The position numbers and the translations under genes are program-made. The notes beneath the pieces are model-generated. The model was not told the origin of the DNA, made no database searches, and worked only from the letters and a program-made list of their open reading frames with translations. 64,000 nucleotides of DNA from assembly GCA_021775875.1 (NCBI GenBank), contig JAJFHA010000009.1:62001-126000 (forward strand). Reading direction: 5' to 3'. This document shows, in pieces, positions 26,852 to 36,062 of the stretch (the stretch's first letter is position 1; each line of letters begins with the position of its first letter). The stretch comes from Hyphomicrobiales bacterium. Its GTDB lineage: Bacteria > Pseudomonadota > Alphaproteobacteria > Rhizobiales > NORP267.

Positions 26852-26987
26852 CAGCGTTCCAGTCCGGCGTTTACGACATTGGCAAAGAAATATGGACTCT
26901 TCTGCGTTGTCATGCGACCAATCCCGCTCTAGAACCGGGACCCGCTTAAAAGCTGGGATATGAGTAATTTTTCAGGGTTTTCAGGAA

Positions 26988-27665
26988 ATGGCGTTGAGGC
27001 AGTCAAAGGTCAAGATTTGCGGCCTGACCGATGCACCCGCTATCGAGGCGGCATTGTCCGCTGGTGCCGATTATCTGGGTTTTGTTTTTTATGAGCCAAG
27101 CCCCCGGCACCTCTCTTATGATGAAGCGGCGGTTCTGGCCGGGGCATCAGACTGTCCCGCTAAGAAAGTCGCCCTGACTGTTGATGCAAATGATCGCCGC
27201 CTCAACGATATCTTCAAGTCTCTGAACCCTGATCTGTTGCAACTTCATGGTGAAGAGACCCCGGAACGGGTCTCCCACATCAAGAACCGTTTTGGCGTAC
27301 CAATTATCAAAGCCATCAAAATCGCGAGCCGGGACGATTTGGCAAAGATCGATGATTATCTGACCGTCGCCGATATCTTGTTGTTCGATGCAAAAATGGC
27401 CCCGGACGCCAAGAACGCACTTCCCGGCGGCAATGGCATCAGTTTCGATTGGGACATTCTTGATGCCGCCGGCCTCAATGGCAAATTTATGCTCTCAGGC
27501 GGTCTGGATGCTGATAATGTTGCGGAGGCGGTCGCACACTTGCACCCTGAAATTCTGGACGTGTCGTCGGGTGTAGAACGGGCACCTGGCAAAAAAGACC
27601 CCGAACTTATTCGCGGCTTCATGGCTGCTGTCGCCAAAGCCAATCAACAGGAATATGCCGCGTGA
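26988..27665 (+). CDS. trpF: Phosphoribosylanthranilate isomerase
   Basis: A 225-residue (beta/alpha)8 enzyme that converts PRA to CdRP in tryptophan synthesis. The start [20 protein letters not shown] has the catalytic Cys, [12 protein letters not shown] is the substrate strand, and [18 protein letters not shown] is the phosphate-binding end with the usual SSGVE motif. AGGA lies just before ATG 26988. The stop overlaps trpB by four bases (GTGA). The other trp genes (trpE, G, D, C) are not in the window. Confidence 0.96.
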   Translation: MALRQSKVKICGLTDAPAIEAALSAGADYLGFVFYEPSPRHLSYDEAAVLAGASDCPAKKVALTVDANDRRLNDIFKSLNPDLLQLHGEETPERVSHIKNRFGVPIIKAIKIASRDDLAKIDDYLTVADILLFDAKMAPDAKNALPGGNGISFDWDILDAAGLNGKFMLSGGLDADNVAEAVAHLHPEILDVSSGVERAPGKKDPELIRGFMAAVAKANQQEYAA

Positions 27666-28885
27666 CCAAATCTGATTTAAATACGTTCCGCGCCGGGCCG
27701 GACGAACAGGGCCGTTTCGGTATTTTTGGCGGACGGTTTGTCGCTGAAACACTGATGCCGCTAATTCTGGAACTTGAGCAGGCATACGAAGCGGCGAAGG
27801 AAGATCCTGCATTTGAGGCCGAGCTTGAAAATTTGCAAACCCATTATACCGGTCGCCCCAGCCCGCTTTATTTTGCCGAGCGGTTGACGGAACATTTTGG
27901 CGGCTCGAAAATCTATTTCAAGCGCGACGAATTGAATCATACCGGCTCCCACAAAATCAATAATTGCCTGGGCCAGATCCTGCTTGCCATGCGTATGGGG
28001 AAAACCCGGATCATTGCTGAAACCGGAGCCGGGCAACACGGTGTTGCGGTAGCAACGGTCGCTGCCCGCTTCGGGCTTCCGTGCGTTGTCTATATGGGCG
28101 CCACTGATATCGAGCGACAAAAGCCGAACGTCTTCCGGATGAAATTGCTTGGCGCTGAGATTGTGCCGGTAACCTCTGGCACCGGCACCCTGAAAGACGC
28201 CATGAACGAAGCCTTGCGTGATTGGGTCGCCCATGTGGAAGATACATTCTACATTATCGGCACCGTCGCTGGGCCGCATCCTTACCCGGCCATGGTCCGC
28301 GATTTCCAGTCGGTGATAGGAATTGAGACCCGCGAACAGATGATGGCTGCCGAAGGCCGTCTGCCCGATACTCTGGTTGCGTGTATCGGTGGAGGCTCGA
28401 ACGCCATGGGCCTTTTCCACCCCTTCCTTGACGACAAAGACATTGAAATCATTGGCGTCGAAGCCGGTGGCAAGGGTGTTGAAACCGGCGAACATGCGGC
28501 CTCTTTGACCGGCGGCGAGCCTGGCGTTCTACACGGTAACCGGACCTATCTGTTGCAAGACGAGGACGGCCAGATCATTGACGCCCATTCAATTTCAGCG
28601 GGACTTGATTATCCGGGCATCGGTCCGGAACATTCATGGCTGCACGAAACCGGTCGCGTCAGTTACGTCTCCGCAACAGACAGCGAAGCGCTGGCAGCCT
28701 TCCAGCTTTGCACAAGACTTGAAGGCATTATCCCGGCGCTGGAGCCGTCCCACGCGTTATCCCATGTGGGCAAGATTGCGCCAACCCATGGCCCCGACCA
28801 TTTGATCGTCATGAATATGTGTGGGCGCGGCGACAAGGATGTGTTCGCCGTTGCCGCCCATCTTGGCACCGATATCGAGGGTTAA
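27662..28885 (+). CDS. trpB: Tryptophan synthase beta chain
   Basis: A 407-residue PLP enzyme that joins indole and serine. The PLP lysine is in [16 protein letters not shown], the glycine-rich phosphate site is [12 protein letters not shown], and the [13 protein letters not shown] segment is the indole site. It starts at GTG 27662, which overlaps the trpF stop, so it is translationally coupled. trpA follows 4 bases after the stop with a good SD. The subunit pairs with TrpA through an indole tunnel. Confidence 0.97.
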   Translation: MTKSDLNTFRAGPDEQGRFGIFGGRFVAETLMPLILELEQAYEAAKEDPAFEAELENLQTHYTGRPSPLYFAERLTEHFGGSKIYFKRDELNHTGSHKINNCLGQILLAMRMGKTRIIAETGAGQHGVAVATVAARFGLPCVVYMGATDIERQKPNVFRMKLLGAEIVPVTSGTGTLKDAMNEALRDWVAHVEDTFYIIGTVAGPHPYPAMVRDFQSVIGIETREQMMAAEGRLPDTLVACIGGGSNAMGLFHPFLDDKDIEIIGVEAGGKGVETGEHAASLTGGEPGVLHGNRTYLLQDEDGQIIDAHSISAGLDYPGIGPEHSWLHETGRVSYVSATDSEALAAFQLCTRLEGIIPALEPSHALSHVGKIAPTHGPDHLIVMNMCGRGDKDVFAVAAHLGTDIEG

Positions 28886-28889
28886 ATCA

Positions 28890-29711
28890 ATGGGTTCACG
28901 CATAGAAGAACGGTTTTCCGAAACCAAAGCCGCGGGCCGCGCAGCCTTGGTGACCTTTGTCACTGCGGGTGATCCGAATATGGAAGATTCGCTTGCCCTG
29001 ATAAAAGCGCTGCCGGAAGCGGGTGCTGATCTGATCGAGATCGGTATGCCGTTCACCGATCCAATGGCTGACGGGCCCGCCATTCAGGCATCGTCCCTGC
29101 GCGCTCTTGAAGCTGGCCAGAACATGATCAAGACGCTGGCGATGGTGAAAAACTTTCGCGAAGGTGATTCCCATACGCCGATTATTTTGATGGGATATTA
29201 CAACCCGATTTACATTTATGGCAGCCAGCGGTTTCTGGATGACGCCAAGGCGGTTGGCGTCGATGGCCTGATCATCGTTGACCTCCCGCCGGAAGAAGAT
29301 CAGGAATTGTGTGTCCCGGCCCTCGCGATGGAAATGAATTTCATCCGGCTGGCGACCCCGACCACAAACGAAGCCCGTCTTGAAAAGGTGCTCACCAACA
29401 CTAGCGGGTTTGTTTATTACGTCTCGATTACCGGCATCACCGGCACCGCCAAACCCGATCCAGACGCCGTTTCCAGACGGGTCGCCCTGATCAAGGCAAA
29501 GACGGATTTGCCGATTGCCGTTGGCTTTGGGGTGAAAACTCCGGAACAGGCAAAAGCAATCGCAGACAGCGGTGCTGACGGAGTTGTCGTCGGGTCGGCG
29601 CTGATAAGTGTGATGCAGGGTCATATGAAAAGGGATGGAAAAGCAGCGAGTACCATGGTTCCTGCGGTGACAGACCTTGTTCGGTCTCTGGCCGGGGCAA
29701 TCGTAAATTAG
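28890..29711 (+). CDS. trpA: Tryptophan synthase alpha chain
   Basis: A 273-residue TIM-barrel enzyme that cleaves indole-3-glycerol phosphate. The catalytic Glu and Asp are in [17 protein letters not shown], a strong family signature, and [15 protein letters not shown] carries loop 6, while [13 protein letters not shown] and VVVGSAL mark the phosphate site. ATG 28890 has GAGGG 8 bases upstream. It is the last trp gene of the run and is followed by accD after 70 bases. Confidence 0.97.
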   Translation: MGSRIEERFSETKAAGRAALVTFVTAGDPNMEDSLALIKALPEAGADLIEIGMPFTDPMADGPAIQASSLRALEAGQNMIKTLAMVKNFREGDSHTPIILMGYYNPIYIYGSQRFLDDAKAVGVDGLIIVDLPPEEDQELCVPALAMEMNFIRLATPTTNEARLEKVLTNTSGFVYYVSITGITGTAKPDPDAVSRRVALIKAKTDLPIAVGFGVKTPEQAKAIADSGADGVVVGSALISVMQGHMKRDGKAASTMVPAVTDLVRSLAGAIVN

Positions 29712-29729
29712 GCATTTTCCGGTAATGCC
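29711..29729 (+). promoter_or_regulatory. Small hairpin between trpA and accD
   Basis: GGCATT-TTCCGGT-AATGCC forms a 6-bp perfect stem that begins on the last base of the trpA stop. No U-tract follows, so it is a weak terminator or RNA-processing element at most. Confidence 0.3.
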
Positions 29730-29781
29730 CTTGAAAAATGGCGATACCGGGCGCATTCTAGGTGTAGGAGAGTGTTAGACC

Positions 29782-30759
29782 GTGAATTGGATCAATAGCG
29801 TTGTAAGGCCGAAAATTCGAGGCATCCTGCGAAAGCGTGAGGTGCCCGATAATCTTTGGGTGAAATGCCCCGAGACCGGCCAGATGGTGTTCCACCGCGA
29901 CCTGGAAGCCAACCAGTTTGTGGTGCCGGGATCCGGCTATCATATGCGCATGAGTGCGCGTGCCCGGCTCGCATCCTTTTTCGATGATGGCAATTACGAA
30001 AAAATCGACGTGGCGGCGGTTCCGGCCGACCCGCTCAAATTCCGCGACGAGCGCAAATATTCAGACCGCCTGAAAGACGCCCGTATCAAAACCGATATGG
30101 ATGATGCCGTATTGCTCGGCCACGGCAAGCTGGACGGATTGGAGATCGTCTCCGGCGTGCAGGATTTTGATTTCCTCGGCGGCTCCCTTGGCATGGCTGC
30201 TGGTGAAGCCATTATTACCGGCATGTTGCTGGCTGTTGAAAAGCGGTCGCCATTTGTTTTGTTTGCGGCCTCCGGTGGTGCGCGAATGCAAGAGGGCATG
30301 TTGTCCCTGATGCAGATGCCGCGCACCACAATCGCGGTGCAGGCGCTGCGTGACGCCAGATTGCCTTATATCGTTGTTTTGACAAACCCGACCACCGGTG
30401 GTGTTACCGCTTCATACGCCATGCTGGGTGATATCCATATCGCCGAACCGGGTGCCCTGATCGGGTTTGCCGGTCCCCGGGTCATCGAACAGACGATCCG
30501 CGAGAAATTGCCTGACGGTTTCCAGCGGTCCAATTTTCTGGTCGAACACGGCATGGTCGATATGGTTGTCCATCGTCATGAATTGCGGGCCACCCTGAGC
30601 CGCATCTGCCACCTTCTCATGAAGGAAACGGAATTGCCCGAAGGGTTGAGCAAAATCGCTTCGACACGTGTCGAAGCCAACGGCGTTGACGACAGCAATA
30701 TTCCGGTTCCTGAGCTTGACGACCCGGATAGCGAAAACGTCCCAGCACCAACCGACTGA
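29782..30759 (+). CDS. accD: Acetyl-CoA carboxylase carboxyltransferase beta subunit
   Basis: A 325-residue carboxyltransferase beta chain that transfers CO2 from biotin to acetyl-CoA with Acc[17 protein letters not shown] and [20 protein letters not shown] are the family start. Only one cysteine is present in the N-terminal segment, so the four-Cys zinc ribbon of the E. coli protein is missing; this is usual in many alphaproteobacteria. [16 protein letters not shown]-like and [20 protein letters not shown] blocks of the crotonase fold are intact. The start is GTG 29782. The C-terminal 40 residues are acidic and probably disordered. folC follows. Confidence 0.96.
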   Translation: MNWINSVVRPKIRGILRKREVPDNLWVKCPETGQMVFHRDLEANQFVVPGSGYHMRMSARARLASFFDDGNYEKIDVAAVPADPLKFRDERKYSDRLKDARIKTDMDDAVLLGHGKLDGLEIVSGVQDFDFLGGSLGMAAGEAIITGMLLAVEKRSPFVLFAASGGARMQEGMLSLMQMPRTTIAVQALRDARLPYIVVLTNPTTGGVTASYAMLGDIHIAEPGALIGFAGPRVIEQTIREKLPDGFQRSNFLVEHGMVDMVVHRHELRATLSRICHLLMKETELPEGLSKIASTRVEANGVDDSNIPVPELDDPDSENVPAPTD

Positions 30760-30836
30760 TTTTATTGTCGCGGTTTGTGATATGCCCGGCTTTGGGCACT
30801 TCTTCCCTTTGAAATTCGCCCGTAAAGTTTCATCCA

Positions 30837-32141
30837 ATGGCCGATAGCGACATTATTCTGGAGCGCCTTTTGAGCCTCCATCCCAAAGAGATCGACCTGT
30901 CGCTTGGCCGGATCGAAGATTTGCTCGCCAAGCTGGACCATCCTGAACGCCGGGTCCCGCCAGTCATCCATATCGCTGGCACTAACGGCAAAGGTTCGAC
31001 GGCTGCCCATATCCGCGCTCTGTTGGAGGCTCATGGCAAGCGGGTGCATCTCTATTCGTCGCCCCATCTGGTCCGATTTCATGAACGCATCCAGCTTGCC
31101 GGAGCAGATGGTTGCAAGCCTGTTGCCGAAGCCGATCTGGCAAATACGCTTGCCCATTGTGAAACAATCAATGGCGATGCTCCGATTACTTTTTTTGAAA
31201 TCACAACTGCCGCTGCCTTTCTTCTATTCGCGGAAAGACCCGCCGATTATCTCGTTCTGGAAGTCGGTCTCGGCGGCAGGCTTGATGCCACCAATGTCAT
31301 CGACCGCCCGGCGGTGACTGTCATTACGCCAGTTTCGCTTGATCATCCGCAATTCCTTGGCGACACACTGGAAGAGGTTGCGTTTGAGAAAGCGGGAATT
31401 TTAAAACCCGGTGTGACCGCTGTCATTGCTCCACAACAGGATAACGCCTTGCGGGTCATAAAAGACAGGGCTGAAAAAATAGGCGCTTTGCTCTCGGTAG
31501 CAGGTGAAGACTGGCAGAGTTTCGCCCAGCATGGCCGGATGATTTATCAGGATGCGGGCGGATTGCTGGACCTGCCCTTGCCGAGACTTCCCGGTCATTT
31601 CCAGATCGACAATGCCGGAACGGCCATCGCCGCCATGCGCTCATTGACCGGTCAAGTGATATCTCCTGAAGCCTGCGCCACAGGATTGGTCAACACCCAA
31701 TGGCCGGCGCGCATGCAGCGTTTGACCGACGGTATGCTGGTTGACCTTCTGCCAAAAAATTCCGAACTCTGGCTCGATGGTGGTCATAACCCGGCCGCCG
31801 GTCAGGCAATTGCTAATGCCATCGCGGGGTTGGAAGAAAAAATGTCCCGTCCGTTGATCATGATTACCGGCATGATCAATTCAAAGGATGCCACCGGTTA
31901 CTTGCACCCGTTTGCCGGATTGGCTCAGCAGATTTTCACGATCGCGATCCCGGGCGAAGCCAATACGCTCTCGGCAGACGAATTGGCAAAAGTAGCGGCA
32001 GATGCCGGGCTTGAGGCACAGCCCGCACTTTCCATTCAGGCCGCACTTGCTGAAGCCGGGCGAGCATCTTCTTCGCCCCGGATATTGATTTGTGGATCGC
32101 TCTATCTGGCGGGGCAGGTATTGAAAGCCAACGGCGCATAA
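30837..32141 (+). CDS. folC: Bifunctional folylpolyglutamate synthase/dihydrofolate synthase
   Basis: A 434-residue Mur-ligase family enzyme that adds glutamate to dihydropteroate and folates. The P-loop is HIAGTNGKGSTAAHIRALLE, the folate-binding SSPHLVRFHERI and EVGLGGRLDATNVI blocks are clear, and VTPVSLDHPQFLGDTLEEVAFEK-type residues continue the N-terminal domain. The C-terminal domain has LDGGHNPAAGQA. It is the last gene of the trp-accD-folC run and ends in a strong hairpin terminator. Confidence 0.95.
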   Translation: MADSDIILERLLSLHPKEIDLSLGRIEDLLAKLDHPERRVPPVIHIAGTNGKGSTAAHIRALLEAHGKRVHLYSSPHLVRFHERIQLAGADGCKPVAEADLANTLAHCETINGDAPITFFEITTAAAFLLFAERPADYLVLEVGLGGRLDATNVIDRPAVTVITPVSLDHPQFLGDTLEEVAFEKAGILKPGVTAVIAPQQDNALRVIKDRAEKIGALLSVAGEDWQSFAQHGRMIYQDAGGLLDLPLPRLPGHFQIDNAGTAIAAMRSLTGQVISPEACATGLVNTQWPARMQRLTDGMLVDLLPKNSELWLDGGHNPAAGQAIANAIAGLEEKMSRPLIMITGMINSKDATGYLHPFAGLAQQIFTIAIPGEANTLSADELAKVAADAGLEAQPALSIQAALAEAGRASSSPRILICGSLYLAGQVLKANGA

Positions 32142-32173
32142 AAAAAGGCGCTCTCTTCGAGGGCGCCTTTTTA
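32142..32173. terminator. Bidirectional intrinsic terminator between folC and trxA
   Basis: AAAAAGGCGCTCTC and GAGGGCGCCTTTTT form a 14-bp stem with a TTC-type loop and one G-U pair. A-tract before and T-tract after make it work for both converging genes: folC (+) just upstream and trxA (-) 31 bases further. Confidence 0.92.
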
Positions 32174-32204
32174 TAAATATGCTGGATATCCTTGGGTCAG
32201 GACC

Positions 32205-32525
32205 CTAGAGAGCGGTATTGATCCAGTCGAGGAGTTTCGACTTGGTCTGCGCCCCAACCTGGGTTGAAGCCGCTTCACCATTTTTGAAAATCATCAGGGT
32301 CGGGATCGCCCGCACCCCATATTGCATGGGTACGTTGGGGTTGTCATCGATATTGATTTTTGCAATGCGAACCTTGCCGCCAAGCTCAGTGGAAATTTCT
32401 TCCAGCGCCGGACCGATCTGCTTGCACGGGCCGCACCATTCCGCCCAAAAATCAACGACGACCGGAATGTCGGAACCCAATACATCTTCTTCAAAAGATG
32501 TGTCTGATACTGTTTCTGTTGCCAT
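32205..32525 (-). CDS. trxA: Thioredoxin 1
   Basis: A 106-residue thioredoxin that reduces protein disulfides in the cytoplasm. The active site is [17 protein letters not shown] and the cis-Pro loop is [19 protein letters not shown] 32525 has GAGGA 6 bases upstream and gives the usual length. It lies 105 bases downstream of addA on the same strand and converges with folC over the shared terminator. Confidence 0.97.
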   Translation of the reverse strand: MATETVSDTSFEEDVLGSDIPVVVDFWAEWCGPCKQIGPALEEISTELGGKVRIAKINIDDNPNVPMQYGVRAIPTLMIFKNGEAASTQVGAQTKSKLLDWINTAL

Positions 32526-32630
32526 GATTTTCCTCAATCTGTTGTTGGTTGGAACGTAAGAATGCCGGGCCGGTCCGTCAAGGGTCACCAGACCAGATTG
32601 ACCAAAAATACCCGCTTCAGAAAAACCCGG

Positions 32631-35600
32631 TTATTCAATACGGGTCATGGAAGCGTTGGCAGTCCAGACCAGGCAGGTTTCGATTTTTTTTGTCGTGTAT
32701 ATTGCCTGAAGCAACCCGCGGTAGGCCGCCATTTGCGTAATGTAGCTTTGCGGGATTTCATCCAGGCTTTGCGGGACGATGCGGTTGCTTTTGAAATCGG
32801 CAATCACAACCTTGTCCGGCCCGACCACAAGTCGGTCAATTATGCCGGAAACAGTCACAATTTTGTCCTCATTTCCGGGGTTGGCAATTTGCCCGGCAAT
32901 GGGTGTTTCGGCGCGGCTGTCGTTGCCAAATAAAAATGCCAGGTCAGGTTTATTGATGACAGCAATGGCTTCATCGCGGATCGCGGATCGCAATTCCGGC
33001 TCTAGATCTTCGGCCAGATGCTCCAGCAATCTGTCGCCGTGGCGCGACCTGTCGTCATCTGGAAAATCTGCCAGAATCTCAATCAACTTGTGGATGATAG
33101 TACCGCGCCTGCGCGGGTCTATACCGGCAAACGCATCGTCCGGGGCGGACCCGGCTGAAATATGGTCCAGGTCATCACCGATTCGCGACGGTGCCAAAGT
33201 ATCGACTACCGGCGCTTGCGCCGGTGGCGGCAACAGTGACACAGATAGAGGATGTTTTTCTTCAACAGGAATTGCCGCTGGAGCATCGCCAGCATCGAGC
33301 TTCACATAGGGCACGGGTCTGGTGAACCGTCGCACGATTTGGCCATCAGCCGTTTCATGCTCGCTCAAATCTCCGTCAAGACCTGTTTCAATCAGGCTGT
33401 ACCAGCAATCGTCGGGTTGTTTTTTCTTGCCTATATGACCGCAAACATAGAGCCGGTCCCTGGCCCGGGTCATGGCCACATAAAGTAGCCGGTTCTGCTC
33501 TTCCATATGCTTTTTATAAGCAGCATCCTTTATCGCCAAAACCGTTTCGGGCAAATCTTCGGCCTTGCCCGGTGCCCAGAACAATCCGGCGGGACTGTTT
33601 GCGGTTGTGTCTTTTGGCTCCAATTTCAAAATCTGACCGACAAATTTTTGATCCGGAATACCGCAGGTATCAGGCAGAAACACGATGGGAGCCTCCAGCC
33701 CCTTGGCGCCATGCACAGTCATGATCCGAACCTCTTCAGTAATCTGATCCATCGAGCGCTTGATCTCCTGGCTTTGGGCGCGCATCCAATGGACAAAATT
33801 TTGCAAGCTTGGGGTCGCACCCTGCTCGAATTTGAGCGCCAGATTAAGAAATTCATCAATCGCATCGTGGGCTTCTGGCCCAAGCCGGGCGATCAGTTGC
33901 CTCCGCCCGCCAGCGCCGAGAATTTTGGCAAAGAATGAATACGGCGTATGAAAATCAGCCGGCGCCAGCCACCCGGCCAGCCTGGCGGCATAGGCTATAT
34001 ATGGCTTGTCGTCGGCGCGGGCTTGCAAAGTGCGCCATAAACTTCCCCGGCGATTATAGGCAAGCGCGTAAAGATTATCTTCACTGGCGTCGATCAGGGG
34101 GCTGCGCAGCAGGGTGGCGAGGGTCAGATCGTCTTCTGGCAGGAGAACAAAATCTGCCGCCAGCAACAGGTCCATAACCGCCAGATGGGTTTGTAATACA
34201 AGCCTGTCGGCACCTGCCACCGCCACGCCCTTTTCCCGTAGCGCCCGGATCAGCGGTACCACGATATGGGTGCGGGTGCGCACGAGAATCAAAATATCTC
34301 CGGGCGTGATTTTTTCTCCGGTGGCGGCGATTTTTTCGCCATTTTTTAGCCAGCCGGAAATCCGCTCAGCTATTTTTTCCGCCAGTAGGTTTGGAGAACT
34401 TCCCTTGCTCACTCTGTCGAGCGGCGCGTCCCAGGCATCCGGTTTTTCCAGGGCATCTGATTGGGTAACTGGCCAGATCTCCACCAGCCCGGGCTCGTCT
34501 TTGCGATAAGCTGTATGGCTGACCGGATCATCGCCGCTGGTCAAGCCAACGCGAGCCAACCCGTCGGCAAAAACCTTGTCCACCGCCTCCATGATTGCCG
34601 GGACCGAGCGGAACGACAAATGCAGTCCGATTTTTTCCCAATTCTGTTCTGCCGCCTTCACCTTGCGGGCAAAATAGCGGCGCATCTCATCGAAACGCGC
34701 CGGTTCGGCGCCCTGAAACGAGTAAATCGACTGTTTTTCGTCGCCAACCGCAAATATGGTTCGCCCGCGTGCCCGTGCGCCAAACCCGGCCTGCGCCTCT
34801 TCGGCAAGCAGGCGGACAATTTCCCATTGCTCGGGGCTGGTATCCTGAGCCTCATCAACAAGGATATGATCGATGCCGCCATCCAGCTTGTACAGCACCC
34901 AACTGGCCGCATCCGAGCGCCCCAGCAGGCGCAGGCTATTCTCGACCAGGTCGCGATATTCAAGCTTGCCCGCCGCCACCTTGCGGTTCTGATACTGGTC
35001 CATGACCTGCAGGCCAAATGTGAACAGCGACCGCGTTCCTGCCATCAAGCGCGCACCTTTCAGCCGCTCGACAGCTTCAAAAACCCGCTGTTTTTCCCGG
35101 TCCAGCATGTCCGCAAATTCGGGATAAGGAACCGATATCGTTTTTGTCACTGACCGGATTCGTGGCTGCCCGTCATTTTTCAAAAATATTTTTTTGTAGA
35201 ATTCTGCTATCTGTTCCACATCAAATGAATTTAATGCAGCATCAAGTTCATTACCCCTGTCATTGTCGGTTGAACTTCCCGTCCTGAACATTTTGATCGC
35301 CGCTGGCCATTCGCTCTGGGGCAGGATCGGCGAATTGATGATCTCGTCAACGATGGACGATGTGTCATCACCAGGCTCAACGCCAAGCCCGGCGGCGAGC
35401 CGATCAAGCGCCTGGTCCAGTCCGCCTGAAGTGCGCAGCCATGGACGTAAGTCACCTTCGCTACGAACGAGCTTATCGAGCAACGCCTCAAAGCTGCTAT
35501 CGGCCAGCTGCGCCACCAGAGCGCCCAGCGCCATGGCAATTTCGCCATCGGGGTTTTCCAGCGCTTCGCGGATCACGTCGAACTGGGCTTCTTTCAGCAT

Positions 35601-36062
35601 CACCGCCTTTTCGCCGTCATCGATCACTTCGAAATGTGCCGGGACGTTGGCTTCGAGGGGGAATTGGTGCAAAAGCCGTTCGCAAAAGGCGTGGATGGTC
35701 TGGATTTTCAACCCGCCAGGGGTTTCCAGCGCCCGCGCAAAAAGCGTGCGGGCCTTAGCCATCTCTTCCTCCCCGCTCGCCGGATGTCCAATCGTCTTCA
35801 GTTCAGCCGCCAGTTGTTCGGGGCTGGCTGTAGCCCATCCGGCCAATTGACCAAAGACCCGGTTCTGCATTTCGGCGGCCGCCGCCCGGGTAAAAGTCAG
35901 ACACAGAATAGAACCCGGATTGGTGCCGCCAAGCAGCAGGCGCACGACCCGGTCGGCGAGGACAAAAGTTTTGCCAGCACCCGCATTGGCGCTAACCCAA
36001 ACCGACCCGGCGGGGTTGGCGGCCTTGGCCTGTTCCGGCATGCGCGTCAAAATTTTGCTCAT
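32631..36062 (-). CDS. addA: Double-strand break repair helicase-nuclease subunit AddA
   Basis: A 1143-residue UvrD-like helicase with a C-terminal RecB-type nuclease domain, which with AddB resects broken DNA ends for recombination. The Walker A motif is VSANAGAGKTFVLADR near residue 25, Walker B is ILVDEAQDTSPEQWE, motif IV is AVGDEKQSIYSFQGAEP and motif V is VRIMTVHGAKGLEAPIVFL. The nuclease motif is GIIDRLVVGPDKVVIADFKS near the end. ATG 36062 overlaps the addB stop (ATGA), so the two are coupled. It is of the alphaproteobacterial AddAB type rather than RecBCD. Confidence 0.95.
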   Translation of the reverse strand: MSKILTRMPEQAKAANPAGSVWVSANAGAGKTFVLADRVVRLLLGGTNPGSILCLTFTRAAAAEMQNRVFGQLAGWATASPEQLAAELKTIGHPASGEEEMAKARTLFARALETPGGLKIQTIHAFCERLLHQFPLEANVPAHFEVIDDGEKAVMLKEAQFDVIREALENPDGEIAMALGALVAQLADSSFEALLDKLVRSEGDLRPWLRTSGGLDQALDRLAAGLGVEPGDDTSSIVDEIINSPILPQSEWPAAIKMFRTGSSTDNDRGNELDAALNSFDVEQIAEFYKKIFLKNDGQPRIRSVTKTISVPYPEFADMLDREKQRVFEAVERLKGARLMAGTRSLFTFGLQVMDQYQNRKVAAGKLEYRDLVENSLRLLGRSDAASWVLYKLDGGIDHILVDEAQDTSPEQWEIVRLLAEEAQAGFGARARGRTIFAVGDEKQSIYSFQGAEPARFDEMRRYFARKVKAAEQNWEKIGLHLSFRSVPAIMEAVDKVFADGLARVGLTSGDDPVSHTAYRKDEPGLVEIWPVTQSDALEKPDAWDAPLDRVSKGSSPNLLAEKIAERISGWLKNGEKIAATGEKITPGDILILVRTRTHIVVPLIRALREKGVAVAGADRLVLQTHLAVMDLLLAADFVLLPEDDLTLATLLRSPLIDASEDNLYALAYNRRGSLWRTLQARADDKPYIAYAARLAGWLAPADFHTPYSFFAKILGAGGRRQLIARLGPEAHDAIDEFLNLALKFEQGATPSLQNFVHWMRAQSQEIKRSMDQITEEVRIMTVHGAKGLEAPIVFLPDTCGIPDQKFVGQILKLEPKDTTANSPAGLFWAPGKAEDLPETVLAIKDAAYKKHMEEQNRLLYVAMTRARDRLYVCGHIGKKKQPDDCWYSLIETGLDGDLSEHETADGQIVRRFTRPVPYVKLDAGDAPAAIPVEEKHPLSVSLLPPPAQAPVVDTLAPSRIGDDLDHISAGSAPDDAFAGIDPRRRGTIIHKLIEILADFPDDDRSRHGDRLLEHLAEDLEPELRSAIRDEAIAVINKPDLAFLFGNDSRAETPIAGQIANPGNEDKIVTVSGIIDRLVVGPDKVVIADFKSNRIVPQSLDEIPQSYITQMAAYRGLLQAIYTTKKIETCLVWTANASMTRIE

